A stretch of 24,195 nt of DNA from RGIG3009 sp964433065 (GCA_964433065.1 CAYSPZ010000021.1:1-24195); one strand, 5' to 3'. Counted from the stretch's first letter, positions 1 to 6,846 are shown. Numbers and translations: made by a program. Notes: a model not told the origin generated them from the letters alone.

Positions 1-10
1 CCTACAGTTT

Positions 11-215
11 TTAGTGATATTCTGTTCTAACGAACAGAGTGATATTATGCCTAACGGCATAGTGGTATTTTCGCATTTCGAAAGTGATATTATATTCGCC
101 TCCAAAACTCGCGAAGCGAATATAACTTGAACGAAGTTCAAATATCACTGCGAAGCAATATAACTCGCCGCAAGGCGAATATAACTGAGGTGCACTTCCT
201 TGCGAAGTGCGCCTC
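11..215. repeat. Symmetric array of small hairpins with inverted 9-base spacers
   Basis: Four direct copies of AGTGATATT (13-21, 38-46, 61-69 with one change, 83-91) are followed by four copies in the opposite orientation, AATATMACT (119-127, 141-149, 157-165, 178-186). Between successive spacers lies a different short hairpin: 22-37 and 47-60 (both with TAAC loops), 70-82, a central one pairing 92-99 with 116-123, 127-141 (GAA loop), 149-157 (GAA loop), 166-177 (GCAA loop) and finally 187-215. The whole unit is therefore quasi-palindromic around the central hairpin. It lies just past the 3' end of the restriction operon and contains no open reading frame worth calling. I do not know a name for this element. 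The repeats and hairpins are seen directly; any role in termination, recombination or mobility is inference. Confidence 0.85.
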
Positions 216-300
216 TTTGGGTGGTTTCTTGTTTTGAAACGGATTCCAACACGCTATTTCTTTTTGGTGATTCGCCTTTGTATGCCTTTGTTTGCGACGT

Positions 301-1326
301 TCATACGTTGAGTAGCACGCCTGCTCTACGTGCATTGTATTTACCGTCAGAATCAAACGTGCACAAATACAGCGATTTCTTGATCGCGTTTATGGAGGAT
401 GTTTTTAGAGCATCGATATTACGTGCGATTGCAACCTCGTCTACCAATCCCCAGGTTTCCGTAATTTCAATGTAACGTGCTGGGTTGCTGATCATATTGG
501 TCGGAGTAGAGATGAACGTTAATTTTTCCATAAAATCTGCTGTTGCGATGCTACGAATCAAACTGAGAAGTTCTTGCATTGTGCCTGCTTCACCGGATAA
601 ATACGACCACAGTTCCTCAGCAATAAGAATCTCATCTGCAGCACAGAATTTGGGGAATTCAATCATGTTATTCATGAAGCGTTCTTTGCAGTAATCCGTA
701 TCCTCACTTGCGGTAGGATCGAACGGAAATCCAAAACAGTATCTAACGTCTTTGTCAGGGTACATAATTCTTAATGCAGCTTTAGCTTTAAGAATTTTCT
801 GTTTTTCTCCACGTGTTTCTCCAGAATTAGGACGTACGGATTTGAGTTCAATAGCTACTATACTATCTTCATCTTCAAAGTAACAGTCTGCTGTAAAATT
901 TGTGCCGGTAATGAGCGTTCCTGTAGCAGCCTCAGCTATGGCAGCATCTTCTTGCGTAACGTTCGGACGGCGTGTTCCGTTCTTTAAGTCTGTCATCATT
1001 TCCGCTATCACGCGTTCCTGCTCGGTATATATTCTAAAGTCATTGCCACTAAATCCGCGTTTATCACCATCGCAAAGAATATGAGCGACGCTTTCAAAAA
1101 ACACCTGACCAAGAGTAGTGTTTAATCCATGCATCCACGAACTCATGCTTATCATTGCATCGACGTTTGTTCCTGCTGCGTCAAATTTTTCGGAAAAAGC
1201 TTGCAGAAAAGCTTTGTGAAAAGGTGCATTCCTGGGTGCGGTTGCGTCCTCAGGAAAAGTATCAAAGCGCGACTTCAGCAATTTAATAATTACTTTTGCA
1301 ATTTCTTGTTTCTTAATAGCGTTCAT
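301..1326 (-). CDS. Type II restriction endonuclease, TdeIII-like
   Basis: This 341-residue protein is probably the nuclease half of a type II restriction-modification system. A PD-(D/E)XK-type catalytic centre is visible as Asp147, twelve residues, then Glu160-Leu161-Lys162. The N-terminal region with PFHKAF (35-40) and the short GLNTTLGQVFFE segment resembles the TdeIII endonuclease family, whose namesake cuts GGNCC. I recognised that family by eye, so the target specificity is not established here. The start ATG overlaps the methyltransferase stop by four bases (ATGA), so the nuclease is likely translated by coupling after the protective enzyme. Its base composition is AT-richer than the core genes to the right, which fits acquisition by transfer. 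It appears intact. Confidence 0.78.
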   Translation of the reverse strand: MNAIKKQEIAKVIIKLLKSRFDTFPEDATAPRNAPFHKAFLQAFSEKFDAAGTNVDAMISMSSWMHGLNTTLGQVFFESVAHILCDGDKRGFSGNDFRIYTEQERVIAEMMTDLKNGTRRPNVTQEDAAIAEAATGTLITGTNFTADCYFEDEDSIVAIELKSVRPNSGETRGEKQKILKAKAALRIMYPDKDVRYCFGFPFDPTASEDTDYCKERFMNNMIEFPKFCAADEILIAEELWSYLSGEAGTMQELLSLIRSIATADFMEKLTFISTPTNMISNPARYIEITETWGLVDEVAIARNIDALKTSSINAIKKSLYLCTFDSDGKYNARRAGVLLNV

Positions 1327-2903
1327 GATCTTTTCTCCCTCATTCTAAATATGATTTCGGAATATGCATTTTTGTCCTTTTCGGTTCTGTTAAGAACAGG
1401 GCGTTTGAACTGCTCAACAATAACCATTCCTGCTCGTTCTGCTATTTCTTGATACAATCCAAACTTATCGTTTGCAACAACAAACACCTCATAATCGTCT
1501 GATAAATACTGTTTGCAGTTAATCAAAACCGCTGAAATATCTTCGACGTATTTTTGACGTGCTGCTTTGGTGTTGCCTTTTTGCATAGAACCGATTTCCT
1601 GATCGTCATGTCTATCGAGTCCAAGAAGCTCGTAAGCGTATGCGTGTTGCTCGTGATAATCAATGAGTCCTACATAGGGAGGGCTACAGAAAATCCCTTT
1701 AACTTTTCTTGATCTGTAGGTGTCATATACCGCTCCACCCATAGATGCAATACACTCTGAAATATCTACTGTTGCGGAGTTGGCTGCAAAACATCGTTGT
1801 TGAGTGACTGTACGCAAGTTTGCATATTCCGCAATTCTCTTGACTGTATCTTGCGAATACGTTTTCCACCATTTCAAAATGCTAAATAATGGCTTGCATA
1901 TCTTTTTATGCTTGGTGCAGTAATAGGTTGTATATACGGGCTCTATCAAGGTAGCAAGATCGGAGTGCGTCGTTGCTCGACAAGATCTCATTGTTCTTGA
2001 CAGTATTACCTGTAGAATCTGTTTTGTCGGCTCATCCAATGTTTCTTCAATCAATCTATACACGAAGTGAATTTCACGTCTAGCCGTTTCAAAGTACCAT
2101 TTATCCAAGAACGAGTCTTTTGAAATTCTCAATGATACACCATATTTTTCCGCCAACTTTATGAAAGTGGGAAGGAACATCTGTGCTTTTTCTTCCCCGT
2201 ATGTCTTTTCAACCACTTCTTTTCGGTAAACTCTTTTCTTGAACTCCGGGGAAGGAAAATATTGAGAATTGAATTCGTACAGTCTTTCAAGGAGTTCTGC
2301 TTCAAAGCCTGCGATATTTAATGCGGCTTCGAATTCCTCCAACACTTTTGTGATTCGAGCTATTTCGCGTTTTAACAATTCAATATCATAGACACCGATT
2401 TTGCAGTTTGAGATTTGTGCATTGAATGATGATATATCGATGCCTATTGCATGCATTCCCAATTCGCTTGCTTGTACCAATGTTGTACCGCTGCCGCAGA
2501 AAGGATCCAGCACAATGTCGCCAGGCCGGAAGTAAACTTCTTTTTTGAATGCATCTGTATGCCCATCTAAAAAGTACTCAACAAGTTGAGGAATGTATTT
2601 TCCCTTGTACGGGTGGAGTCGATGAACATGCTTGGTGGTTTCTGATTCTTTATACCCGTCAAAAGACAATTCCCAATTAGTGTCATCGCCCAATACGTTT
2701 TTCCACTCAATTTCCTTTTTCCCCTTGAAGGATTCATAGTAAGTAATCAATTGATTCTGATCGACATATACTACACCGTTGTTTTCAAATTTATCAATTC
2801 TTCCATATTGAATCAGATACGAAATATTAGATTCGGTTACCAACTTACCAATGTGTTGAGTTGCAAAGGCACTGGCCTCTGCAATAGTTAATAGAATTTC
2901 CAT
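1323..2903 (-). CDS. DNA methyltransferase (N4-cytosine/N6-adenine type) of the restriction system
   Basis: This 526-residue protein should methylate the recognition site of the adjacent endonuclease, using S-adenosylmethionine. Motif I is DPFCGSGT at residues 133-140, followed by GIDIS at 154-158, and the catalytic motif IV is SPPY at 407-410. SPPY is typical of N4-cytosine enzymes. About 250 residues separate motifs I and IV, room for a target-recognition region, so the motif order looks alpha-like (X, I, recognition domain, IV). Residues 1-60 resemble an excisionase/MerR-type winged helix, which is unusual at this position and may aid DNA binding or self-regulation. A good ribosome site (AAGGAGGG) precedes the ATG. 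It lies 23 bases after the regulator gene and overlaps the endonuclease start by four bases. Confidence 0.88.
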   Translation of the reverse strand: MEILLTIAEASAFATQHIGKLVTESNISYLIQYGRIDKFENNGVVYVDQNQLITYYESFKGKKEIEWKNVLGDDTNWELSFDGYKESETTKHVHRLHPYKGKYIPQLVEYFLDGHTDAFKKEVYFRPGDIVLDPFCGSGTTLVQASELGMHAIGIDISSFNAQISNCKIGVYDIELLKREIARITKVLEEFEAALNIAGFEAELLERLYEFNSQYFPSPEFKKRVYRKEVVEKTYGEEKAQMFLPTFIKLAEKYGVSLRISKDSFLDKWYFETARREIHFVYRLIEETLDEPTKQILQVILSRTMRSCRATTHSDLATLIEPVYTTYYCTKHKKICKPLFSILKWWKTYSQDTVKRIAEYANLRTVTQQRCFAANSATVDISECIASMGGAVYDTYRSRKVKGIFCSPPYVGLIDYHEQHAYAYELLGLDRHDDQEIGSMQKGNTKAARQKYVEDISAVLINCKQYLSDDYEVFVVANDKFGLYQEIAERAGMVIVEQFKRPVLNRTEKDKNAYSEIIFRMREKRS

Positions 2904-2926
2904 ATATGGCCCTCCTTTAAATTATA

Positions 2927-3142
2927 TCACTGCCCACTATTATCCGGAATAAATTCCATGACCTCACCGATATCCACTTGGAGAGCGGTGCAAATCTTAT
3001 TAATGATTGTCATTGTTACTTCCTCGTCACGATTCAGTTTAGTAAGTGTGTTAGGAGAAATTCCCGCTGTGCGGCGCATTTCTGCTTTACTCATTTTCTT
3101 ATCAATCAGTAATTTCCACAACTTGTTGTACGAAACTGCCAT
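2927..3142 (-). CDS. Small Cro/C1-type HTH regulator (likely controller of the restriction operon)
   Basis: This 71-residue protein is essentially one helix-turn-helix domain of the Cro/C1 (XRE) type: the MSKAEMRRTAGISPNTLTKL segment forms the helix-turn-helix, and ICTALQVDIGEVMEF forms the following helices. As the first gene of the operon, directly ahead of the methyltransferase, it probably acts like the C proteins of type II restriction systems, which time nuclease expression after entry into a new host. The start is supported by a strong GGAGGAG ribosome site seven to eight bases upstream and a good promoter. Its operator was not identified. A different XRE-family role cannot be excluded. 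Confidence 0.85.
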   Translation of the reverse strand: MAVSYNKLWKLLIDKKMSKAEMRRTAGISPNTLTKLNRDEEVTMTIINKICTALQVDIGEVMEFIPDNSGQ

Positions 3143-3185
3143 AAACTCTCCTCCTGCTGGAAATGCTTATAAAATCATATATTAT

Positions 3186-3214
3186 ATTATAGTACTTTAC
3201 GTCGAATATTGCAA
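3186..3214 (-). promoter_or_regulatory. Sigma-A promoter of the restriction-modification operon
   Basis: Read on the minus strand, TTGCAA (3209-3214) and TATAAT (3186-3191) are separated by exactly 17 bases, about 45 bases upstream of the regulator start. The AT-rich stretch just downstream (3170-3190) is a reasonable place for a controller operator, but I see no clean dyad. Confidence 0.75.
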
Positions 3215-3385
3215 TAGAATATCGCCCGGTTTTGCGAATTTTTCATCAAACAAGGCGACAAACTTGGGCTCGAGTCCCGTGGTTTGCTGTTTTGCCGAGT
3301 TCTTTACTGAGCAAAGAAACGCGAAAAGTACGGAGGATCGAAAAGCAGCTAAGACCGGCATAACGGAGTGTAAAGGCACAAAAAC

Positions 3386-3421
3386 AGCGCCGGAACACCT
3401 TGAAAACGGTGCTCCGGCGCT
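3386..3421. terminator. Strong GC-rich hairpin, possible terminator
   Basis: A 14-base-pair stem with one mismatch pairs 3386-3399 with 3408-3421 around an 8-base loop. The A-run to its left would give a short U-run on the minus strand, so termination in that direction is possible. No obvious gene ends here, so it may be a relic or a repeat element. Confidence 0.45.
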
Positions 3422-3505
3422 TAATTTACGTAGTTTCAGCTCGATTTTGGTACGTTTTGGCGCTCTTTAAATGCAAAATGCATAAAGTACCACAATTTTT
3501 GCATA

Positions 3506-3546
3506 AAAGGAACCCTAAATGCATGGTAGACGTTTAGGGTTCCTTT
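3506..3546 (-). terminator. 14-bp perfect hairpin, terminator-like, beside the tRNA-end copy
   Basis: AAAGGAACCCTAAA (3506-3519) pairs perfectly with 3533-3546 and the stem ends in T-runs. On the minus strand it follows the duplicated tRNA 3' end two bases away, just as the real tRNA is followed by its own terminator. This suggests it was once the terminator behind a tRNA copy. Confidence 0.65.
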
Positions 3547-3548
3547 CG

Positions 3549-3562
3549 TGGCGCGCCCGAAG
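3549..3562 (-). repeat. Partial copy of the tRNA-Arg 3' end (att-like)
   Basis: TGGCGCGCCCGAAG is identical to 3735-3748, which is the CCA end, discriminator base and 3' acceptor strand of the tRNA gene, in the same orientation. Such short direct repeats of a tRNA 3' end are typical attachment-site products of tyrosine integrases. No integrase gene is in the window. Confidence 0.65.
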
Positions 3563-3642
3563 TATTTTGTACAAAGTGGAAGTCGTTATCTCGTCTATGA
3601 GTTTCGGTACAGCCCGTTAGGGCGGTGCAACTCGACGGGCTA

Positions 3643-3666
3643 AAAACGCCGACACCGCGGCGTTTT
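3643..3666. terminator. Short GC hairpin flanked by A and T runs
   Basis: AAAACGCCG (3643-3651) pairs with CGGCGTTTT (3658-3666). It could terminate in either direction. No gene ends at it, so it may be a leftover of an excised element. Confidence 0.45.
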
Positions 3667-3695
3667 CTTAACGCCCTTTCGAATCCCTTCGAACG

Positions 3696-3735
3696 AAAAA
3701 AGAGAGCATCACCTATTGGTGACACTCTCTTTTTT
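3696..3735 (-). terminator. Terminator of tRNA-Arg
   Basis: On the minus strand the stem AAAAAAGAGAG/CTCTCTTTTTT (3725-3735 with 3696-3706) has an inner helix (3709-3713 with 3718-3722) and ends in a run of six T. It abuts the encoded CCA of the tRNA. Confidence 0.85.
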
Positions 3736-3811
3736 GGCGCGCCCGAAGGGATTCGAACCCCTGACCTTTTGATTCGTAGTCAAACACTCTATCCGGCTGA
3801 GCTACGAGCGC
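3735..3811 (-). tRNA. tRNA-Arg, anticodon ACG
   Basis: A complete 77-base cloverleaf is readable on the minus strand. The acceptor stem GCGCTCG (3805-3811) pairs with CGGGCGC (3739-3745) through one G-U pair, the T-loop is TTCGAAT, and the anticodon loop CTACGAA places ACG at 3775-3777. The CCA end is encoded (3735-3737). With inosine at the wobble position this tRNA would read CGU, CGC and CGA, which suits the CGY-rich arginine codons of the core genes. It has its own promoter and terminator. Its 3' end is duplicated at 3549-3562, so it has probably served as an integration site. Confidence 0.96.
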
Positions 3812-3832
3812 GTGTCGCAGGACAACGAATAG

Positions 3833-3861
3833 ATTATAGTCACTTCTTTTGAAAAAGTCAA
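3833..3861 (-). promoter_or_regulatory. Promoter of tRNA-Arg
   Basis: On the minus strand TTGACT (3856-3861) and TATAAT (3833-3838) are 17 bases apart, about 22 bases before the tRNA. The -35 box overlaps the SpoVB stop codon. Confidence 0.85.
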
Positions 3862-5414
3862 GAGGATTTTAAAAAGTTTTTCATTTTTCTTTTTGGATTT
3901 TCTCTGTGTACCGTCCCCGTGAGCAACAAGGATCCCCCGTAAACGACCGTAAGCACCACGCCGCCGATCACCACCGCCGCGATCGACGGTAATGCCGCCA
4001 CGAACGGCAACCGTGTCACACACATCGCCGCCACCGCGGCGCATACCGCGCAAAACAACGGTTTCAACAACATTCTCATCGTCGAAAACCGCAGTTGCGT
4101 GACCAGCAATAACCGCCGCAGATTTAAAAACGAGGTCAGCACGTTGCTGATCACCATAATGAACAAAAACCCGCCCATACCGCGATACGGCACCAATGCC
4201 CAAATGAGCAGTATGCGGATCGCCGAATCCGCGATACTGTATTTGAGTGAACTGACCTGCTGGTTTAACCCTTTGAGCATACCGTCTACCATACTCTCGG
4301 TATACATAATGGGAGTGAGCGGTGCCAACACACGCAGATAGATGCCGACGTCTTCGCTACCGTATAAGATCAACCCGAGCGGACGCGCAAATACCGTAAA
4401 TACCGCCCCGATCCACACGGACGAAAACAGGGTGACCGACAATGCCTTTTCCACCGTCCGCCGTACCGCGACGGTGCGATGTTGCGCATTGTCCGCCGAC
4501 AGTTCGGGAATGAGCAACGTTGCCATCGCCGATAAAAACGAGGCAGGGAAGAAGATGAGCGGCAATGCCATTCCTTTGAGCGCACCGAACTGCGAAAGTC
4601 CCCGTTCCTGTGACCCGCAATACCGCGCGATCGCGTTCGGCACCAGTATGTTTTCCACCGTCCTCAACGCGGTGTTCAGATATCGCCCCGCCGTAATGGG
4701 TGCCGCGATCGACAGTAACTGCCGTACCACCCGACTGCGCGGTTTTACGGGCGATACCCCGACGTTTTCTCTTGCCAGGCGCCGCCGATCGACGGCATAC
4801 CCGATCGCGACGTATCCGCACGCACTCCATTCCGCTACCGTGTCACCGATCATCACCGCCGCACACGCCGCCGCCAACCCGTGCGCCGCAAACCGATCAA
4901 TGATACAAAAGATCAGGATCATCCGCACGGCTTGTTCGATCAACTGTGCCCGCGCGTTGGTGCCGACGCGTCGTCGCGCAATAAAATATCCCCGCAAACA
5001 CGACGATATTCCCATCGACGGCAAACTGAACGCTAATACCCTAAGCGCCGGTACGGCACGCAGATCACGGATCCACCACCGACCGATCGGGTCGGCACAC
5101 ACGTAGATGACCGCCGTCGACAATACCCCGATCCCAACGCTCAGACACAACGACCGCCACAGGATATGCCGTATCGACCGCGGTGTCCCGCAGGTCAATT
5201 CGTCCGCTACCAACCGCGTCACCGCGGTGGAGATCCCCGACGTCGCAAAGGTCGATCCCAACACGTAAATGGACACGATGAGTTGGTACAATCCCATTCC
5301 TTCCGCACCGATCTTGTTGGAAAGGTACATACGGAACACGATCCCCACCGTGCGCAGTATCAACGACGTCACCGTCAAGGTTGCCGCGTTTTTTAAAAAC
5401 AGTTTCCGTTTCAC
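3858..5414 (-). CDS. spoVB: SpoVB-family flippase (polysaccharide/lipid-linked precursor exporter)
   Basis: This 518-residue polytopic membrane protein belongs to the MATE/MOP flippase superfamily, SpoVB branch. It has the family's N-terminal pattern (RTVGIVFR at 21-28, then IGAEGMGLYQL near 34-44) and about 14 hydrophobic segments over its full length, the usual size for this family. SpoVB-type proteins act in the mother-cell membrane on peptidoglycan precursors for the spore cortex; related members export other polysaccharides. The start ATG overlaps the stop of the peptidoglycan-binding gene by four bases, so it is the last gene of a three-gene operon. I see no hairpin terminator between it and the tRNA, whose promoter overlaps its stop. 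The exact substrate is not readable from sequence. Confidence 0.85.
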   Translation of the reverse strand: MKRKLFLKNAATLTVTSLILRTVGIVFRMYLSNKIGAEGMGLYQLIVSIYVLGSTFATSGISTAVTRLVADELTCGTPRSIRHILWRSLCLSVGIGVLSTAVIYVCADPIGRWWIRDLRAVPALRVLAFSLPSMGISSCLRGYFIARRRVGTNARAQLIEQAVRMILIFCIIDRFAAHGLAAACAAVMIGDTVAEWSACGYVAIGYAVDRRRLARENVGVSPVKPRSRVVRQLLSIAAPITAGRYLNTALRTVENILVPNAIARYCGSQERGLSQFGALKGMALPLIFFPASFLSAMATLLIPELSADNAQHRTVAVRRTVEKALSVTLFSSVWIGAVFTVFARPLGLILYGSEDVGIYLRVLAPLTPIMYTESMVDGMLKGLNQQVSSLKYSIADSAIRILLIWALVPYRGMGGFLFIMVISNVLTSFLNLRRLLLVTQLRFSTMRMLLKPLFCAVCAAVAAMCVTRLPFVAALPSIAAVVIGGVVLTVVYGGSLLLTGTVHRENPKRKMKNFLKSS

Positions 5415-5905
5415 AACAACCTCATATTATACAGTTTCGCCAGTTTATCCCATACGAAACGGTCAACGATCCCGTTTTCGGGCATTCCCATCACGCGCTG
5501 CCACCGCCGCACCGCCGTCTCGGTCGCCTCGTCGTATATATTGCTCATCGCCACCGACGGATGTCCGTACATACCGCCGAGTTCGTTTATCACCGCCTGT
5601 ACGATCCCAATGAGCGGTCCCGTATCCCCGAACCGTATCAGGTGATACGGCGACGGAAACGGGTAGAGCGGTTGCGGATCGGCGATCAATGCCAACACGT
5701 CCTCGTATTGCGCGAGAATGACCTTTTGTGTGGCACCGTCTGCTTCGCCCGTCGGTGCTAACCCGTTCAATCGTTGAAACCGCCGCACCGCATCGGTCGT
5801 CTTCGGTCCGTACACACCGTCGATTGCGGGTACGAGATATTGATCATCCATCGTCGCAATCATCTGCAACTGTTGTTGTAAAATACGTATCTGCTGTCCC
5901 GTCAC
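5411..5905 (-). CDS. Protein with two peptidoglycan-binding repeats
   Basis: This 164-residue protein carries two PG_binding_1-like motifs: DGVYGPKTTDAVRRFQ at residues 29-44 and YDEATETAVRRWQ at 124-136. Such modules bind the peptide or glycan part of peptidoglycan and usually accompany lytic or structural spore and cell-wall proteins. No catalytic domain and no signal peptide are visible. I chose the GTG at 5903-5905 because AGGAG lies eight bases upstream; the longer reading from the GTG at 5912-5914 would leave no gap to that ribosome site. It starts two bases after the stop of the Ig-like gene and ends overlapping spoVB. The context suggests a spore cortex or coat role (inference). Its lack of a signal peptide would suit a protein made in the mother cell. 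Confidence 0.8.
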   Translation of the reverse strand: MTGQQIRILQQQLQMIATMDDQYLVPAIDGVYGPKTTDAVRRFQRLNGLAPTGEADGATQKVILAQYEDVLALIADPQPLYPFPSPYHLIRFGDTGPLIGIVQAVINELGGMYGHPSVAMSNIYDEATETAVRRWQRVMGMPENGIVDRFVWDKLAKLYNMRLL

Positions 5906-5907
5906 GC

Positions 5908-6327
5908 TTACCACTCCTCTCGGTATTCCGGCAACGCCTGTAAACGAATCACACGGTCAACGGTACCGCCGCTTGCGCTGAGTCCGCTTTCGGTCTTTTT
6001 GAAAAATCCCGGTGCCGCCGCCGATATCTCGTACGTGATATCCGTCCGCATCGGCAACGTAAGCGCCTCGATCTCACCGTTTTTATCTGTGAAACGTACG
6101 CATTGTAACGTCCGCTCGTCACCGCTTTTACCTACCACCGTCACCAACGCGCCGACGATCGGCATACCTTGCTCGTCGGTCACCTTTATCCGTAACACCG
6201 TGTGGGTCGGTGTCGGTGCCACGGGTACCGTCGGCACGGCGGGGGTGTTACTGCGATTGCGTAATCGCAACAACTCCTGCTCGTACTTTGCCATACGGGC
6301 TTTCATATCGCTTGAAGAACCGTTCAT
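5908..6327 (-). CDS. Small protein with an Ig-like (carboxypeptidase regulatory-type) beta domain
   Basis: This 139-residue protein has three parts: a charged helical N-terminus (residues 1-25), a Pro/Val/Thr-rich linker (29-43), and a beta-sandwich domain (44-132). The domain shows the DEQGMPIVGALVTV and TDKNGEIEALTLP patterns of carboxypeptidase-regulatory-like or CnaB-like folds. No signal peptide and no LPXTG sorting motif are present. The start at 6325-6327 is supported by an AAAGGTG ribosome site; a longer frame upstream has no such site. It heads the operon with the peptidoglycan-binding protein and SpoVB. I do not recognise a named gene. A structural spore-envelope role is inferred from its neighbours and from the candidate sporulation -10 box just upstream. 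Confidence 0.75.
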   Translation of the reverse strand: MNGSSSDMKARMAKYEQELLRLRNRSNTPAVPTVPVAPTPTHTVLRIKVTDEQGMPIVGALVTVVGKSGDERTLQCVRFTDKNGEIEALTLPMRTDITYEISAAAPGFFKKTESGLSASGGTVDRVIRLQALPEYREEW

Positions 6328-6348
6328 TGTGATCACACCTTTCTCCAC

Positions 6349-6356
6349 ACTATATG
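6349..6356 (-). promoter_or_regulatory. Possible sporulation-type (sigma-E/sigma-K) -10 box
   Basis: The minus strand reads GCATATAGTG at 6348-6357, 21 bases before the Ig-like gene. The same ten bases occur as the -10 region of the sigma-E-like yabP promoter (16071-16080). The -35 region here (T-rich, 6371-6376) is not a good match, so only the -10 is called. Confidence 0.4.
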
Positions 6357-6367
6357 CGTGAACGCAT

Positions 6368-6407
6368 AAAAAAAGACGGCGAACGGAAACTCCGTTCGCC
6401 GTCTTTT
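6368..6407 (-). terminator. Terminator of the AbrB-like gene
   Basis: A perfect 17-base-pair stem (6371-6387 with 6391-6407) with a 3-base loop ends in a run of T on the minus strand, ten bases after the stop codon of the regulator. It separates that gene from the Ig-like operon. Confidence 0.93.
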
Positions 6408-6416
6408 CTGCGACGA

Positions 6417-6662
6417 TTACAGTTTTTTGCCCATATCCGCAATACAGTCGGGACACACGTTGCGCCCTTTATACGTGAACACGTCCTTCGCGTTCCCGCA
6501 GAAAATACACGCAGGTTGGTATTTTTTCAAAATAATGGTGTTCCCCTCGATAAAAATTTCGAGCGGATCCTTTTCTTCGATCTCCAACGTGCGCCGCAAC
6601 TCTACCGGCAACACGATCCGTCCCAGATCGTCCATCTTACGTACGATACCCGTCGATTTCAT
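6417..6662 (-). CDS. AbrB/SpoVT-family transition-state regulator with a CxxC/CxxC tail
   Basis: This 81-residue protein has an N-terminal swapped-hairpin AbrB DNA-binding domain (residues 1-48, with VRKMDDLGRIVLPVELRR). Its short C-terminus carries Cys52-x2-Cys55 and Cys70-x2-Cys73, a probable zinc-binding ribbon. AbrB-type proteins bind DNA as dimers or tetramers and control transition-state and sporulation genes. The start at 6660-6662 gives a seven-base gap to AGGAG; the upstream ATG at 6666-6668 would sit too close. It is a single-gene transcript with a near-consensus promoter and its own terminator. It is divergent from recJ. The targets are unknown. Confidence 0.9.
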   Translation of the reverse strand: MKSTGIVRKMDDLGRIVLPVELRRTLEIEEKDPLEIFIEGNTIILKKYQPACIFCGNAKDVFTYKGRNVCPDCIADMGKKL

Positions 6663-6693
6663 ATCCATTCTCCTTTCGACAGTTGCTGGTTCA

Positions 6694-6722
6694 AGTATAA
6701 CAGAACTTGCAAAAAATGTCAA
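6694..6722 (-). promoter_or_regulatory. Promoter of the AbrB-like gene
   Basis: On the minus strand TTGACA (6717-6722) and TATACT (6694-6699) are 17 bases apart, about 30 bases before the start codon. This is one of the best sigma-A matches in the window. Confidence 0.9.
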
Positions 6723-6779
6723 TACCTGTAAAGAAATGGAAATTTTTGCAAAAGCGGCTCATAAAACGAAAGAAATCTG

Positions 6780-6808
6780 TTGAATAATCGGCGAGGAAAT
6801 GATAATAT
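6780..6808 (+). promoter_or_regulatory. Promoter of the recJ-rel operon
   Basis: TTGAAT (6780-6785) and TAATAT (6803-6808) are 17 bases apart, about 40 bases upstream of the recJ start. It is divergent from the AbrB-like promoter, with roughly 60 bases between their -35 boxes. Confidence 0.6.
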
Positions 6809-6846
6809 AGTGTATATTGGGATAGTGTTTGGAAAGGACCGACGGG

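Larger units (their letters stand above)
3230..3734. other. Gene-free junction between island and tRNA-Arg, rich in hairpins
   Basis: No convincing gene lies here. It holds hairpins at 3386-3421, 3506-3546, 3611-3641, 3643-3666 and 3696-3735, a 14-base copy of the tRNA 3' end at 3549-3562, and an inverted 14-base copy of the tRNA T-arm region at 3678-3691 (compare 3744-3757). TGCATAAA is repeated directly at 3479-3486 and 3500-3507. The stretch looks like debris of repeated integration next to the tRNA gene. That reading is inference; the repeats are seen directly. Confidence 0.6.

Noticed and set aside
11..215. CRISPR array
   Set aside because: The repeats are only 9 bases, change orientation halfway, and the intervening units are hairpins of 9 to 27 bases, unlike CRISPR spacers.
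3534..3725. Possible 63-residue gene on the minus strand next to the tRNA
   Set aside because: It runs through two terminator hairpins and the tRNA-end copy, has no ribosome site, and its residues show no protein-like pattern.
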